This document shows, piece after piece, positions 19,401 through 28,701 of a stretch of 64,000 nt of DNA; the stretch's first letter is position 1; each line of letters begins with the position of its first letter. Source of the stretch: Hondaea fermentalgiana (Eukaryota > Sar > Bigyra > Thraustochytrida > Thraustochytriidae); contig NPFB01000134.1 of assembly GCA_014084085.1 (NCBI GenBank), positions 13,271-77,270 of the forward strand, read 5' to 3'. Under the pieces are notes generated by a model. That model saw only the letters and a list, made by a program, of their open reading frames with translations. It was not told where the DNA came from and made no database searches. The translations under genes were made by a program, and so were the position numbers.

Positions 19401-20375
19401 TCAAGACGTCTCCGGAGGCTCGACCTGCGACTTGCAGAGTGGGCAAGTGTCATGTCCCTTGAGCCACTGCTTGATGCATCCTTCATGATACGCGTGAGAG
19501 CATGGCAGCACTGTGGCGTTTTCGCCTTGTGCCAGGTTCTCTAAACAAATGCAGCAACCAGTCTCGAGATCTCTTGCAAGCATGTATGAAGAGAGCAGGG
19601 CAAGCTTGGTTGCATCGAGACCCCGCGACACGCTGCGCGAAACAGCGTTATCCGGAGCCATAGCTTCGCGAAGAAACTGCTGCAAACGCTCGCTATTTGG
19701 GTTTTCGAACCCTCGCGCGAGGTTTGCGTTCCATGCCGAGAGACTCATGAACCGCGGTCGCGAGGCACGCGTGCTCTCTGTATGTCTTGCAAGCATTGGC
19801 GCGTGCTGCTCAATGAGCGAATCGAGATACTCGTCGGAAAGATCTGCGCGTGTAATTCGCGTTGCAGACGCATTCCCGCGTAATAAATTACCTGCCGTCA
19901 TTTGCGCGCGTCGTTGCGCCCTTCGTTGACGTCGTGTTGTATTCTGCTGGGCAGTTGCCGCTGCAGCTGCTGTTGTCGCGTGGGCTTGCGCTTGCTCTTG
20001 TCTGAGTCCGATGCGATCAGAACCAGAGGCGGTTCGTAATGTACGGGTGGATTGCGCACTGCGTGGTCGAAGACGTAGCGTGCGCCCGGTGCCATTTCGA
20101 TTTGCATGGCCGAAATTAGTTTCTTGCAACGGCCGCTGCGGTGGGGTTGGATCCTGAATGTTCGGTGGACCAACTTGGAGTGTTTCTGGAGCGCAGTTCG
20201 CCTTGTCTTCAAGTTTCTGCGCAAGATCTAGCATGCTCTGTGCAAGGTTGAGGAGTGACTCGATGCTCAAGTTGGCACTTGTCATGTGCTCTTGATAGCT
20301 GCTCTGCGGTCGTTGACGTGCATTCAAGGTCGCGCCTATTGCCCTCGATGACAATTGCGCGGGATGAGCGAGCAT
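19401..20375 (-). CDS. RING-H2 finger protein, probable E3 ubiquitin ligase
   Basis: This 324-residue protein has a canonical C-terminal RING-H2 finger at about 274-316: CCICLENL (first C-x2-C), LPCSHAYHEGC (C-x-H-x2-H-x2-C) and DTCPLC (last pair), with the Trp (KQWLKG) that contacts E2 enzymes. The rest is low-complexity, rich in Gln, Ala, Arg and Thr, without membrane segments, so it is probably a soluble nuclear or cytosolic ligase. Substrate unknown. ATG 20375 is the first ATG in the open frame. The gene is convergent with the oxidoreductase, with only 139 bases between their stops. Confidence 0.85.
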   Translation of the reverse strand: MLAHPAQLSSRAIGATLNARQRPQSSYQEHMTSANLSIESLLNLAQSMLDLAQKLEDKANCAPETLQVGPPNIQDPTPPQRPLQETNFGHANRNGTGRTLRLRPRSAQSTRTLRTASGSDRIGLRQEQAQAHATTAAAAATAQQNTTRRQRRAQRRAQMTAGNLLRGNASATRITRADLSDEYLDSLIEQHAPMLARHTESTRASRPRFMSLSAWNANLARGFENPNSERLQQFLREAMAPDNAVSRSVSRGLDATKLALLSSYMLARDLETGCCICLENLAQGENATVLPCSHAYHEGCIKQWLKGHDTCPLCKSQVEPPETS

Positions 20376-21007
20376 CGTCTCGCTCACACTCGTTCACACT
20401 CGCGTGGTGGCTTGACGTCGTGGTTACTCGTGATCTCATTCTATTGTGATTACAGCTCGCAGCACGTGCGTGCATGCTTACCTCATACAAGTCATAGCCG
20501 TTGGTGACGAAACTAAAAAAATTATAATAAAAATTCTGATAAAATCAAGTGGTCTTCCGGCATCCCGGCAGTTTGCGTCGTTCTGCTGCAGCTGTCCAGC
20601 GAGGACATCTTCAGCACGACTTTTATAGACCATGTTGCGAAGCGGTTGAGATTCCATTGTTTGCTTTACAACGTCCAATACCTTTTTAGTTCAGGGGAGG
20701 AAGAACAAAGTTGCTCCGAGCAGAACTGGGCTCTGTGAGTGCTTCTTCTTTCTTTTCTTTTTTTCAAGCTGACTGTGGGCTTCTTCATTTCTTACACAGG
20801 CATAACATTGAATCTCTTGCTTCCACTTGAGTGGCATAGGCGTGCCTTTCCCGCAAAGCGCGTGAGTTTATGAAAAAGTTCTCCAAATCTCTGAAGATCA
20901 GGATAACATACCACCACCACTTTGCGAATCAATTCAAGGAATTGACTGATCGATCGATTGATCGATTGATCGATTGGCCTGAATGGATAAATTGAGGATT
21001 CATTGAC

Positions 21008-21056
<49 letters not shown>

Positions 21057-21109
21057 GAATGAAATAAACATGACCTCGATAATGGCTCAGAACGCGTAGC
21101 AACGCACGC
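20376..21109. other. Intergenic with TGAT/GATT microsatellites
   Basis: No gene is seen. It contains ATCGATTG-type repeats (about 20944-20975) and an almost perfect TGAT/GATT array (about 21003-21059). It includes the promoter of the RING gene and the 3' flank of the PX gene. Confidence 0.6.
21003..21059 (+). repeat. (TTGA)n microsatellite
   Basis: About 13 tandem TTGA units. A shorter related array (GATCGATT units) lies 50 bases to the left. Both sit just beyond the 3' end of the PX-domain gene. Confidence 0.9.
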
Positions 21110-22450
21110 TCAAAGAGCTTGTTGAGGAGTAATCTTGAACTCCTTAGTGACATTCACGTGATCAAGGGGAGTTGAGGTGATCAATGCGCCCATCTCATCA
21201 GAGAGTTTGGTCACGTCAGATCGCAATTGACCATTTACGTGCAAGAGATGGCCAACCAAAAGATCAGTGACCTCCTGAAGCCCCTTGGCGAGGCGCTCGA
21301 GCCCGGTGAGTGGAGGGCCTTCGCCTGGAAAGCGGAATTCCCCGCCAAATTCAATGGCAAGAATGTCGCGGGGCGTGAAAATGTCCGAGGTTCCGAACGC
21401 GGAAGCGCCGTCAGACGCACGAGAGGAGCTTGCAGCAGCAGTCGTCCCAAAGTTTTCGCCTTCACCACTTTCCATACGTCGTCGGCGGCCAGACTTCTTC
21501 TTACACTTGAGCTCGTAGTCACGCATGGCCTTGTTGCAAGCCTTGAGTAGATTTTCAATGTAGGTTTCGATGGCTTGCGCCCGGAAATCGGCTATTTCTG
21601 GTTTGTTGCGGCCCGACCAGTTTTTGCCAGGAAACTTGCTAAATAAGTGGCCAAACCATTCCTCCAAGCCATACCGCTCGACAATCACCTGCAGGCTATC
21701 AACGAGCAAACGACGAATCTCCGAGTATCGCCATACGCGCCCAAGCTTCCATGGCAAAACGTGGCCACCTGCAAGGACTTCGCCCTGGACCCGATACGTG
21801 CGATACTTGGTCACAAGGTTGCCCTGCAAGGGGCCAGGAGATACGGAAATGCGACCCAGCCAATTGGCGTTTTTGTACAAGACTGGAGCCGTAACCATCG
21901 AGTCGCCCGTGAGGGCACGAGCGAGCCCGCGCACGAGCGCATTGAGAATTCCGCTGCATGTCGAGCCGTCACCTTCGCTTCCGGCAGAGCTCTGTTGTGC
22001 GCTTATTGAGCGGGAGACAGCGGCCCCCGACGAACGAGAGCCAGACACACCTCTAGCGCCGGTCGCGCCAGCGCCTGACCCTGCAGCAGGCCGAGCGCTT
22101 GCCCCGCTCGAGTTGTGCTCGTTGTCGCCTTCTTCGCGAGACTCCTCGCTTCCGCGTCGAGCTTCGAGGGTCGCGAGCGTGACCGAGTCCGGCTCAAAGG
22201 TGCGGAGGACGCTCGCTGGGATCTTGCTGCGGATGAGGTCAACGCTCAGCGCGTGGCGGCCAATGTGCGCCTCGGCGTCGCCGTCGAAGAAGTCGTCAAA
22301 GTTCGCGAGCGTGCTGCGCGCCGTCGCGAGGCCGTCCTCCGCGGCGTCGTACTCGTCGAAGTCAATCACCGCGCCGCCGTGCTGCCGCTCCTTGGGCGCG
22401 TCGCGCGCGGCGTCTGCCCTGGCGCCGTGCGCCTGCCTCGCCTCCGCCAT
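21110..22450 (-). CDS. PX-domain protein
   Basis: This 446-residue protein has a PX (phox homology) domain at about residues 197-305. PX domains bind phosphoinositides, usually PI3P, on endosomes. The PX hallmarks are the TKYRTYRVQGEV strand, WRYSEIRRL (the R-Y/R-Y-S-E/D-F phosphate-binding segment) and FPGKNWSG followed by an Arg and the YIENLLK helix. The N-terminal 190 residues are acidic and Ser/Gly/Ala-rich, probably disordered. The C-terminal region has a Lys/Arg cluster (KCKKKSGRRRR) and a helical end. No BAR, kinase or RGS domain is evident, so it is a stand-alone PX protein. ATG 22450 is the first ATG; the upstream sequence is low-complexity GC. Confidence 0.75.
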   Translation of the reverse strand: MAEARQAHGARADAARDAPKERQHGGAVIDFDEYDAAEDGLATARSTLANFDDFFDGDAEAHIGRHALSVDLIRSKIPASVLRTFEPDSVTLATLEARRGSEESREEGDNEHNSSGASARPAAGSGAGATGARGVSGSRSSGAAVSRSISAQQSSAGSEGDGSTCSGILNALVRGLARALTGDSMVTAPVLYKNANWLGRISVSPGPLQGNLVTKYRTYRVQGEVLAGGHVLPWKLGRVWRYSEIRRLLVDSLQVIVERYGLEEWFGHLFSKFPGKNWSGRNKPEIADFRAQAIETYIENLLKACNKAMRDYELKCKKKSGRRRRMESGEGENFGTTAAASSSRASDGASAFGTSDIFTPRDILAIEFGGEFRFPGEGPPLTGLERLAKGLQEVTDLLVGHLLHVNGQLRSDVTKLSDEMGALITSTPLDHVNVTKEFKITPQQAL

Positions 22451-23242
22451 GCTGCTGCGCTCCGCCCGCGCGCGGCTCGCGGCGGCGTCCTGGCGCGGCG
22501 TTCGGCCGGGCCGCTTTCTGATCTATCTCAAATCGATCGCGCCGCTCTCCGGGCCCGCGCCCGAACGAAGCACCGCGCCGGCGCCGGGGGCGGGGCGCGG
22601 GGCAGCGGGCGCCGCGAGGGCGGGGTCTGCGCCCGCGGCCGTCTCGCGCCGCCGGCCGCTGCGTCCGGGTCGCGCGAGGCCGGGCGGAGAACGATGTCCC
22701 AGCCGCGCTCGCGCAGGCTGTTTCTGGTTTGCTCGCTCTCGTTCGCTTGCTCTTCTTTTTTCTTTTTGTTTACTTATTTCGACTTATTTACTACTCTACT
22801 ACCAGGCCCGACCAGGCCTCCTTGTTTCGCGCCGGCGAGCTCGAGTTCCGGAGGAGCGGCGACAAGAAACAACCCGCACGCAAACGAACGAGTGGCCGTG
22901 TGCACCAGATTCAATGGGCTTGGTGGGGATTGAAGGTGCCCAGACGGGGATCGACCGACTGCGAGCGACCGTCTGACGGAGACATTTGACAGGGGGAAGG
23001 AACCGTTCTCCTGTGACGGCTCCTTGTGAAGCTCCCCTTGCACGGGACCTAAGCCTGGGGCCTAGGCTTGCACACTCTTGTCAAGAGACACTTGTCGTGT
23101 TCGAAGAGCAGGTTCGCAGAACGGGGACAGGAACTCGAAAGACAAACGATTCCCAGCCTGAGAAACAACGAGTAAAATACAACATGCAGAAGTAAGCTCG
23201 CTCACATCAAGTTATGTTATTTTCTTGCTACAAAAGGATAAT
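22451..23242. other. Intergenic, PX promoter side
   Basis: The first 240 bases are extremely GC-rich, then T-rich. No gene is supported. The plus-strand frames crossing 21570-22976 and 22115-22933 are antisense shadows of the PX gene extended into this low-complexity flank. It presumably holds the PX promoter and the AK7-like 3' end. Confidence 0.5.
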
Positions 23243-25843
23243 CTAAGGAAACTGGGACTCGGTCTCACCGCTGTGCTTGAAAAGGTACTCGGCGAGAAAG
23301 TCGACCGGGTCGTCCGGCTGAGTGCGGCACGTCTCGATGAGGCCCTTGGACAGCGTCGGCATTACAAATTCCATAAGGTAGTTGTGCAGCGGCTCCGCGC
23401 GCGCCCGAAGAAGGGCCGCTTCATGGTCCAGGGCATGCTTGCGATCCGCATCAGTGGCCTTATGACGATCCTCCTCCTCACGACGACGCTCCTTCTCGGC
23501 ATCCATGCGCTCCCGACGGTCTTCCTCTTCCCGAGCGAGTCGGTCTGCTTTGGCTTGTGCTTCCGCCTGTGCACGCTCTTCCGCAGTGGGACGGTAGTTG
23601 TGCGGCCTGCCGCCGCGCTCCACGTACATTTCCACAGCCTCCATGTTGACCTGCGGAATGCCAGCAGCAGGAGTCATCGCTTCATCCTCAGACTGTTTCT
23701 TCTCCTCGGACTCGTTAGTCTGGACCTTGCTCTCTTCATCGGAGCACTTCTCCTCAGACATGGCAAAGTCGTGCGCCGTAGGAAGGTCGACGCGAAGCAG
23801 AAGAGTCTCAAGTCGGCAATTGCCTTCCAGAAAGCTCAGAGGCGTCTTGGTGAGGTCTTCTGCGCAATGCTCTCGGAAACGAGCCAGGCTCGTCTCAAAG
23901 GCGTCCTCATCAGCATCGACAGAAGCTTTGGCAATCGCGCGCAGCGCCTCGTCATCGGCATCGAGCGCAAGTACCCCCGTTGGCACAATGCGAGGATCAA
24001 TTACAATCTCCTCGAGCGATGCGGAGACTCCCGCCTCGGCAGCTTCGTCTCCCTCTCCGTCTCCTGCAGCACCTGCACGAGGGTCATCTTGAGCGTCTTC
24101 AAAATCCTCGTCCACAACTTCGCCGTCCTCAGCTGCGGGCTCTTCGCCGTCCTCGGGCACCGGCATTGCGGTGGCAGACATCTCGAAAATCGAGCGCAGC
24201 ATAAAGTACGTCTGATCAAAGTCATCGAGCACGTAGCCCTGGTTCTGGCATGCCGAAGACAGGAGCTTGGCTCGAATGGCACGCGCCACAAGCTTGTTGG
24301 ACACCTTGCCCTTGCTTGCGAGGCACTTTTCGAACTTTTCGGCGAGGAGTTCCAGTGCCGTCTTGCGGAAGAGAATCTGGCGCTCCGGGTCGTCCTCGGG
24401 GCTCACCTCGTCGTCCTCCTCGTCGCCTTCGGCAGCCTTGGTCTCGCCGTCGTCGTCGCCTTCGCCTTCCTTGCCCTCTGCACTCTTGGCCTCTGCGGCC
24501 AAGGCTGCTTTGCGGCGTGCCTTTTCGTCGTCATACGCCTGGACCTTGGCGGCGCGAACGTCGCGAAATTCCTTAAGTTTAGAGGACATTTCTTGCACTG
24601 CGGCCTCCGCGCTGACGAGTGGCAAGCAATACTTTTGCGCAAGCTTGCTGGCGACCATGGATTTCCCGCTCGCGGGCGGGCCGGAAAGTACCACGCGAAG
24701 AGGGCGCAAATCGCGCGCCGCGCGGAACTCGCGCGCCATACGCAGCATACTTTCGACCTGACCCTCGCGGCAGTGCCATTCAGGCACGAGCTCTTGTACA
24801 GTGCTTTCTGCCGTGTCGAAGCGAAGCGAGCACTGAAGCATTCCCCATGCCGGATTGCCAATGAGGATCTCGTCCGTGTCTTCTGGACCTGCAAAGGATG
24901 GCGTTGTGGGGTACGCCTTCCAACGAGACTCGCGTTCTGCTCTCGCTTCGTCATCCTCGTCCTCTGGTGGCACGCTATCCTCGAGAAGAGCCAATTCCGG
25001 GTGCGGTTGGACAACAGAGAAGATTGCCGACACGATGTCAGCGACGGAATCATGCGAGCCATCGGCCACGACAACGTATTGCTGTGCGGGTGGGGTCGCC
25101 AAGGCGGAACATGCGGCACGAGCAAGATCCTGCACATGCACGGTTGGCACAACGTTCGAGCACGCCGAGTTGATATCAGGGAGCACAAGAGGCCGCCCGA
25201 GCCAAGCATCCCGGAAGAACTCGTGAAAGGGTCCCTGTTCCGCACCATAGAGAAGGCCAGAGGCGAGTACTGTTGTGGAGAGTGTCTCGTGCGAGAGTGC
25301 GAGGACCTGAGACTCGAGCGTTTTATGCAAAAGGTAGTTTGGCGAGGGCCGGCGCTGCGTGAAACTCGACTCGGCAAACACTGTCGGGGCCGCGGCGCCT
25401 TCCCCGCCTTCTTCGTCTTCAGTCTTGGTTTCCTCAGCACTCAGGGCCACCGATGCTGGGGTGTTGTCCCACGTAAGAAGCGTTGACACAAGGACGACGG
25501 ACTTGCTACCTTCGAAAGGATTTTTGAGTGCCTTCACCACGGCAGAGGCCTCGAGCACAGACTCGTGCGTATCGAGCACAATAGAGTCGGCGCTACGTGC
25601 GAGAGCGCACACCGCGTCCAGATCCTTGCGGCTCACGGCTTCCACGACCCCATTAGGAACGAGGTTGTTCTCATTGGCGAGGTCGTAGCTGACGGAGCCG
25701 ATGATCTCGAGGGTTTCTGCGTCTGCGTCGGCTTCTCCGCCTGCTTCTTGCAGCTCAGCACGCTTGGCAGCAAAGTCGGCCTCGAGAATACGCTGGACGG
25801 CCCTGCCTACGAAGCCATCAACGCCCTCGATGAAGACGCGCAT
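23243..25843 (-). CDS. AK7: Adenylate kinase 7-like flagellar protein
   Basis: This 866-residue protein has the three-part AK7 layout. The N-terminal Rossmann/SDR-like region (FIEGVDGFVGRAV onward, about 1-370) is followed by an adenylate kinase domain with P-loop SGPPASGKSM near 385 and a NQGYVLDDF segment. At the C-terminus is a Dpy-30 motif (LIETCRTQPDDPVDFLAEYL). AK7 recycles AMP/ATP/ADP in motile cilia; the Dpy-30 helix docks to radial-spoke or related axonemal proteins. Long acidic insertions (EGDDDGETKAAEGDEED, VVDEDFEDAQDD) and a charged Arg/Glu coil near the end enlarge it. The usual AK DGFPR-type segment reads DDFDQ here, so kinase activity may be reduced. The frame is open 13 codons further, but ATG 25843 is the first ATG. 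Confidence 0.87.
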   Translation of the reverse strand: MRVFIEGVDGFVGRAVQRILEADFAAKRAELQEAGGEADADAETLEIIGSVSYDLANENNLVPNGVVEAVSRKDLDAVCALARSADSIVLDTHESVLEASAVVKALKNPFEGSKSVVLVSTLLTWDNTPASVALSAEETKTEDEEGGEGAAAPTVFAESSFTQRRPSPNYLLHKTLESQVLALSHETLSTTVLASGLLYGAEQGPFHEFFRDAWLGRPLVLPDINSACSNVVPTVHVQDLARAACSALATPPAQQYVVVADGSHDSVADIVSAIFSVVQPHPELALLEDSVPPEDEDDEARAERESRWKAYPTTPSFAGPEDTDEILIGNPAWGMLQCSLRFDTAESTVQELVPEWHCREGQVESMLRMAREFRAARDLRPLRVVLSGPPASGKSMVASKLAQKYCLPLVSAEAAVQEMSSKLKEFRDVRAAKVQAYDDEKARRKAALAAEAKSAEGKEGEGDDDGETKAAEGDEEDDEVSPEDDPERQILFRKTALELLAEKFEKCLASKGKVSNKLVARAIRAKLLSSACQNQGYVLDDFDQTYFMLRSIFEMSATAMPVPEDGEEPAAEDGEVVDEDFEDAQDDPRAGAAGDGEGDEAAEAGVSASLEEIVIDPRIVPTGVLALDADDEALRAIAKASVDADEDAFETSLARFREHCAEDLTKTPLSFLEGNCRLETLLLRVDLPTAHDFAMSEEKCSDEESKVQTNESEEKKQSEDEAMTPAAGIPQVNMEAVEMYVERGGRPHNYRPTAEERAQAEAQAKADRLAREEEDRRERMDAEKERRREEEDRHKATDADRKHALDHEAALLRARAEPLHNYLMEFVMPTLSKGLIETCRTQPDDPVDFLAEYLFKHSGETESQFP

Positions 25844-26995
25844 TTTTTCTTTAGATGGAAAAGCGAGCACGCGTTCGTGCACTCAGGCTGATCTCCACAA
25901 ACTTTCGCTGCCACCGCGTTTCGATCTGCCAACGAGTAAAGGGAGCAAGCAAGCAAGCAGTCTGCGACAATACGCGAGGAATCGCGCACGAAAGCGCGTG
26001 CGTGCCAGCAAGTGGACGCGCTCTGGCGCGTCTGGCGCAATGCGGTCTGCCAGCACCTTGACTCCTTTATTCTGGCTCTTCCGAGTAGTTTCCACCCACG
26101 CCGCACTTATACCACGCTCTCTGCGGCCTTTGCTTTCGTTCCGGAACCAGTTCTTCTCTTCTTAAACCTAGTCAATTCTACAAGGAAAGTCCACGTTGTC
26201 CATTGCTTGCCAAGGAGGAAAAAAGGAAAAACAATCGCTACTTGTGCCCCTTTCAATACATCCGCGCGCCGCGCCGCGCCGCGCTCGCTGCCCGCGCGCT
26301 CCCGCGTACCGTTCCAGTGCACACCCCCTTGGGGGGAAAAGAGTCCCCGGGGAGCGCAACCCATTTTGATCTATCCGTTGGGAGTGTCCGGCGCCGCCGC
26401 GGCCGGCCTGCTCGTCCACCGTGCGGGGCCTTAAAGAGTGTGCATTAGTAATAAAGCGGTCCATCCGGCGGACCGTTAGACCCCTTCGCGTTGCCCGTAT
26501 TTCAATCTCTTGGGAGCGCAGTTGCAAGGACGATACAGAGACGGCCGTGCAGAAGAAGCATTCTGACGTAGGCCTCCCTAGAGAGTTGTATTTTCCGACT
26601 TTTTTGGCAGAGGGAAAAGTAGTAGAGTAGAGCCAGCGTTTCTTTCCAAAGTCCTAGGGGTAAATCAAGGCGAAACTAGGCAAAGGGAGCACGTCACTCT
26701 CGATTTTACGTAGTAGCCTTTGCTTCCTACAACCAAAAAGCAGCATTCTTGTTGCTGCTTCATTTCTTGCAAGGTCTGTCTAGCAGCTCTTCTGCCACTG
26801 CTGCCCAATAGCGCAGCAGAAACAGACAGACGAGCAAGCGAGCTAGCACGCGCGCCTCGCGTCCGCTGGGTAGAAGAAGAAGAAGAAGAGGAAGAGGACG
26901 GCGACGACGTTGTCGCGCAGGTGACGGTCCGCGTGAGAGCGAGAACGCAAGGGTGGCCACGCACACGCAAAGGCAAGAGGTGAAGGAAAAGAAAC
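25844..26995. promoter_or_regulatory. Divergent promoter region of two flagellar genes
   Basis: 1152 bases between the start codons of the AK7-like gene (leftward) and the radial spoke gene (rightward). No other gene is supported. A small inverted repeat GCAGCA...TTGCTGC lies near 26742-26760. Shared control of the pair is inferred from the head-to-head layout. Confidence 0.45.
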
Positions 26996-28327
26996 ATGAC
27001 GGACTTTGAAGTCGCCAAGGCGTTCCTGCTCAAGGACCAGGATGGCTCGAACCTTTTTGACCACGTTGCCGACGTTCTTCTCAAAGTGATTTCCGAGCGT
27101 CCGGAAAACGCGCTCCAGGTCTTCGAGCAACTCTCTGCAAGCGTCAAGGCCGGCAAGCTTTCGGGCGGAGTTGCTAATGAAGCGACGCAGGCGCAGCGCG
27201 AGCTCATCATGGCGCACAGCAAGCAGCTGTCGAAGCTGTACCGTGACCCAGAGGCGCCAGAAGCCGTCGAGGATGATGAGGGTGACGAAGCCAAAGAGGC
27301 CCCCGAACCAGAGGAGCCCCTTCCTGCGCCCCGTGCCGACGTTCTCATCGACATGGACAAGGAATTCGCTGCGTGGCGTGCCGCTGGTGTGCACATGGCT
27401 CCGCAGGACTCCTTCAAGTTGCAAATGTCGCTCGCAAGACTCGCAGGCGCTGACGACTCGATCCAGACTCTTCGGCTCTGGGGCAAACTCCTCGGTCGCG
27501 AAGGAGACTACTTTGTTGCCGAGGGCACAGGTGGTGCTGCCGAGGAAGGTGACGAAGACGAGGAGGGCGTCGAGCCCGCCGAACCGGAGGCCAACAAGCA
27601 CACGTATTGGGTGTGCTCGTACCCTGGCGGCCCCTGGACCCGTCTTGGCAGCTTGCGACCGGAGGCGGTGCTTTGCGCGCGCCAGATCAAGCGTTTTCTC
27701 ACTGGTAACCTTGACGCCAGCGTGCTCGGGTACCCGGCCTTTCCTGGTACCGAGCGAGCCTACGTGCGCGCGATTATTGCACTCATCAACGAGGAGTGCG
27801 CTATCGCGCCCAAGGGCTACTTTGCTGTGAGTGAGGACGGTGACGCCGTAGATGTTGCTGAAGAATTTACCATGCCAGCGGTCGCAGATCTTTTGGACGC
27901 GAGTGCTTGGGAGGCGTATGGGCCCGCTTTCAGTAGTCTCGGTCGCGTTCGTCCGGTCGAGACCGAGGACGCTGAAGGTAACACGGTGTCGCAGCCCGAG
28001 GGATGGGAACTCCAATGGGTTCGTGATGCTCTAGCGGAAAAGTGGACAGCACGTGCCTACCCTCGCACGCTGCCTGACCTCAAGCACGCACATGCTGTTC
28101 TGCGCTCCGAGGCTTGGCCCGGCGCATTCGCTATCGCCTCGGCAGCCTCCGGTGCCTGGTCCAATGTCTACGTTGGCTATGGATTTGCAAGGGCCGACAC
28201 GCTTTACACACCGCCTATGCCTCCGGCGCTGCAGAAGGAGTATGGTGGCGCCCAATTCAAGGAGCAGGACGATGTGATCGAGGACCCTACATTGGGTCAA
28301 GACAACAACGAGGAGGAAGACGCTTAG
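26996..28327 (+). CDS. Radial spoke head protein 4/6 homolog
   Basis: This 443-residue axonemal protein builds the radial spoke head, which signals between the central pair and dynein arms in 9+2 flagella. Family landmarks are visible: an N-terminal helical DHV/VLLKVISERPENAL segment (about 20-45), LRLWGKLLGREGDYFVAEG (about 158-176), HTYWVCSYPGGPWTRLGSLRP (about 200-222), IKRFLTGNLDASVLGYPAFPG (about 230-252), YVRAIIALINEECAIAPKGYF, and a late NVYVGYGFA segment. The C-terminus is acidic (EDPTLGQDNNEEEDA), as in homologs. Human RSPH4A/6A are about 717 residues and Chlamydomonas RSP4/6 about 460, so it has the compact algal-type size. ATG 26996 is in good context (AACATGA). Single exon. Confidence 0.93.
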   Translation: MTDFEVAKAFLLKDQDGSNLFDHVADVLLKVISERPENALQVFEQLSASVKAGKLSGGVANEATQAQRELIMAHSKQLSKLYRDPEAPEAVEDDEGDEAKEAPEPEEPLPAPRADVLIDMDKEFAAWRAAGVHMAPQDSFKLQMSLARLAGADDSIQTLRLWGKLLGREGDYFVAEGTGGAAEEGDEDEEGVEPAEPEANKHTYWVCSYPGGPWTRLGSLRPEAVLCARQIKRFLTGNLDASVLGYPAFPGTERAYVRAIIALINEECAIAPKGYFAVSEDGDAVDVAEEFTMPAVADLLDASAWEAYGPAFSSLGRVRPVETEDAEGNTVSQPEGWELQWVRDALAEKWTARAYPRTLPDLKHAHAVLRSEAWPGAFAIASAASGAWSNVYVGYGFARADTLYTPPMPPALQKEYGGAQFKEQDDVIEDPTLGQDNNEEEDA

Positions 28328-28701
28328 AGATTTTGATAATTTTCGCTTTCAATCGTCATCATCTCGATGCAATAAAAGGAAAGGATCTCACGAAGTTTGC
28401 TAAGCTTTTTTGTGTGCGTGCACAACGAGGAGAGGGAGAGGAAATTCCTCTCGTCTCGTCCATCTTTTTTTTTTTTCCGTCACGAACGAATCGAGCGCGG
28501 CATAAAACAGTTCTCTTCTCTCTCGCAATATTTCCTTTTCGTCGGATACATTTTAGCAGCAATCAGAACCAAGAATGTTTTTGTGTCATTTCATTTACTC
28601 CCAAGCCAAAAGTTGTTTCTACCGTACTCGTCAATCTTCATTGTGAAAAAGAGCAAGGAAGGAGCAAAAGAGCTCACGGAGTCTCTTCTTCTCTACTTCT
28701 C
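28328..28701. other. Short convergent intergenic region
   Basis: 374 bases between the stops of the radial spoke and USP genes. T-rich, with a T10 run near 28470; nothing else is seen. Confidence 0.6.

Noticed and set aside
23225..25486. 753-codon plus-strand frame opposite AK7
   Set aside because: Antisense shadow of a GC-rich coding sequence; the minus strand carries the recognisable domains.
26532..26541. GATACAGAGA, the U6 snRNA ACAGAGA-type core
   Set aside because: The next bases (CGGCCGTGC) do not match the U6 continuation, and no U6-like 5' stem or terminal T-run was found. A chance 10-base match.
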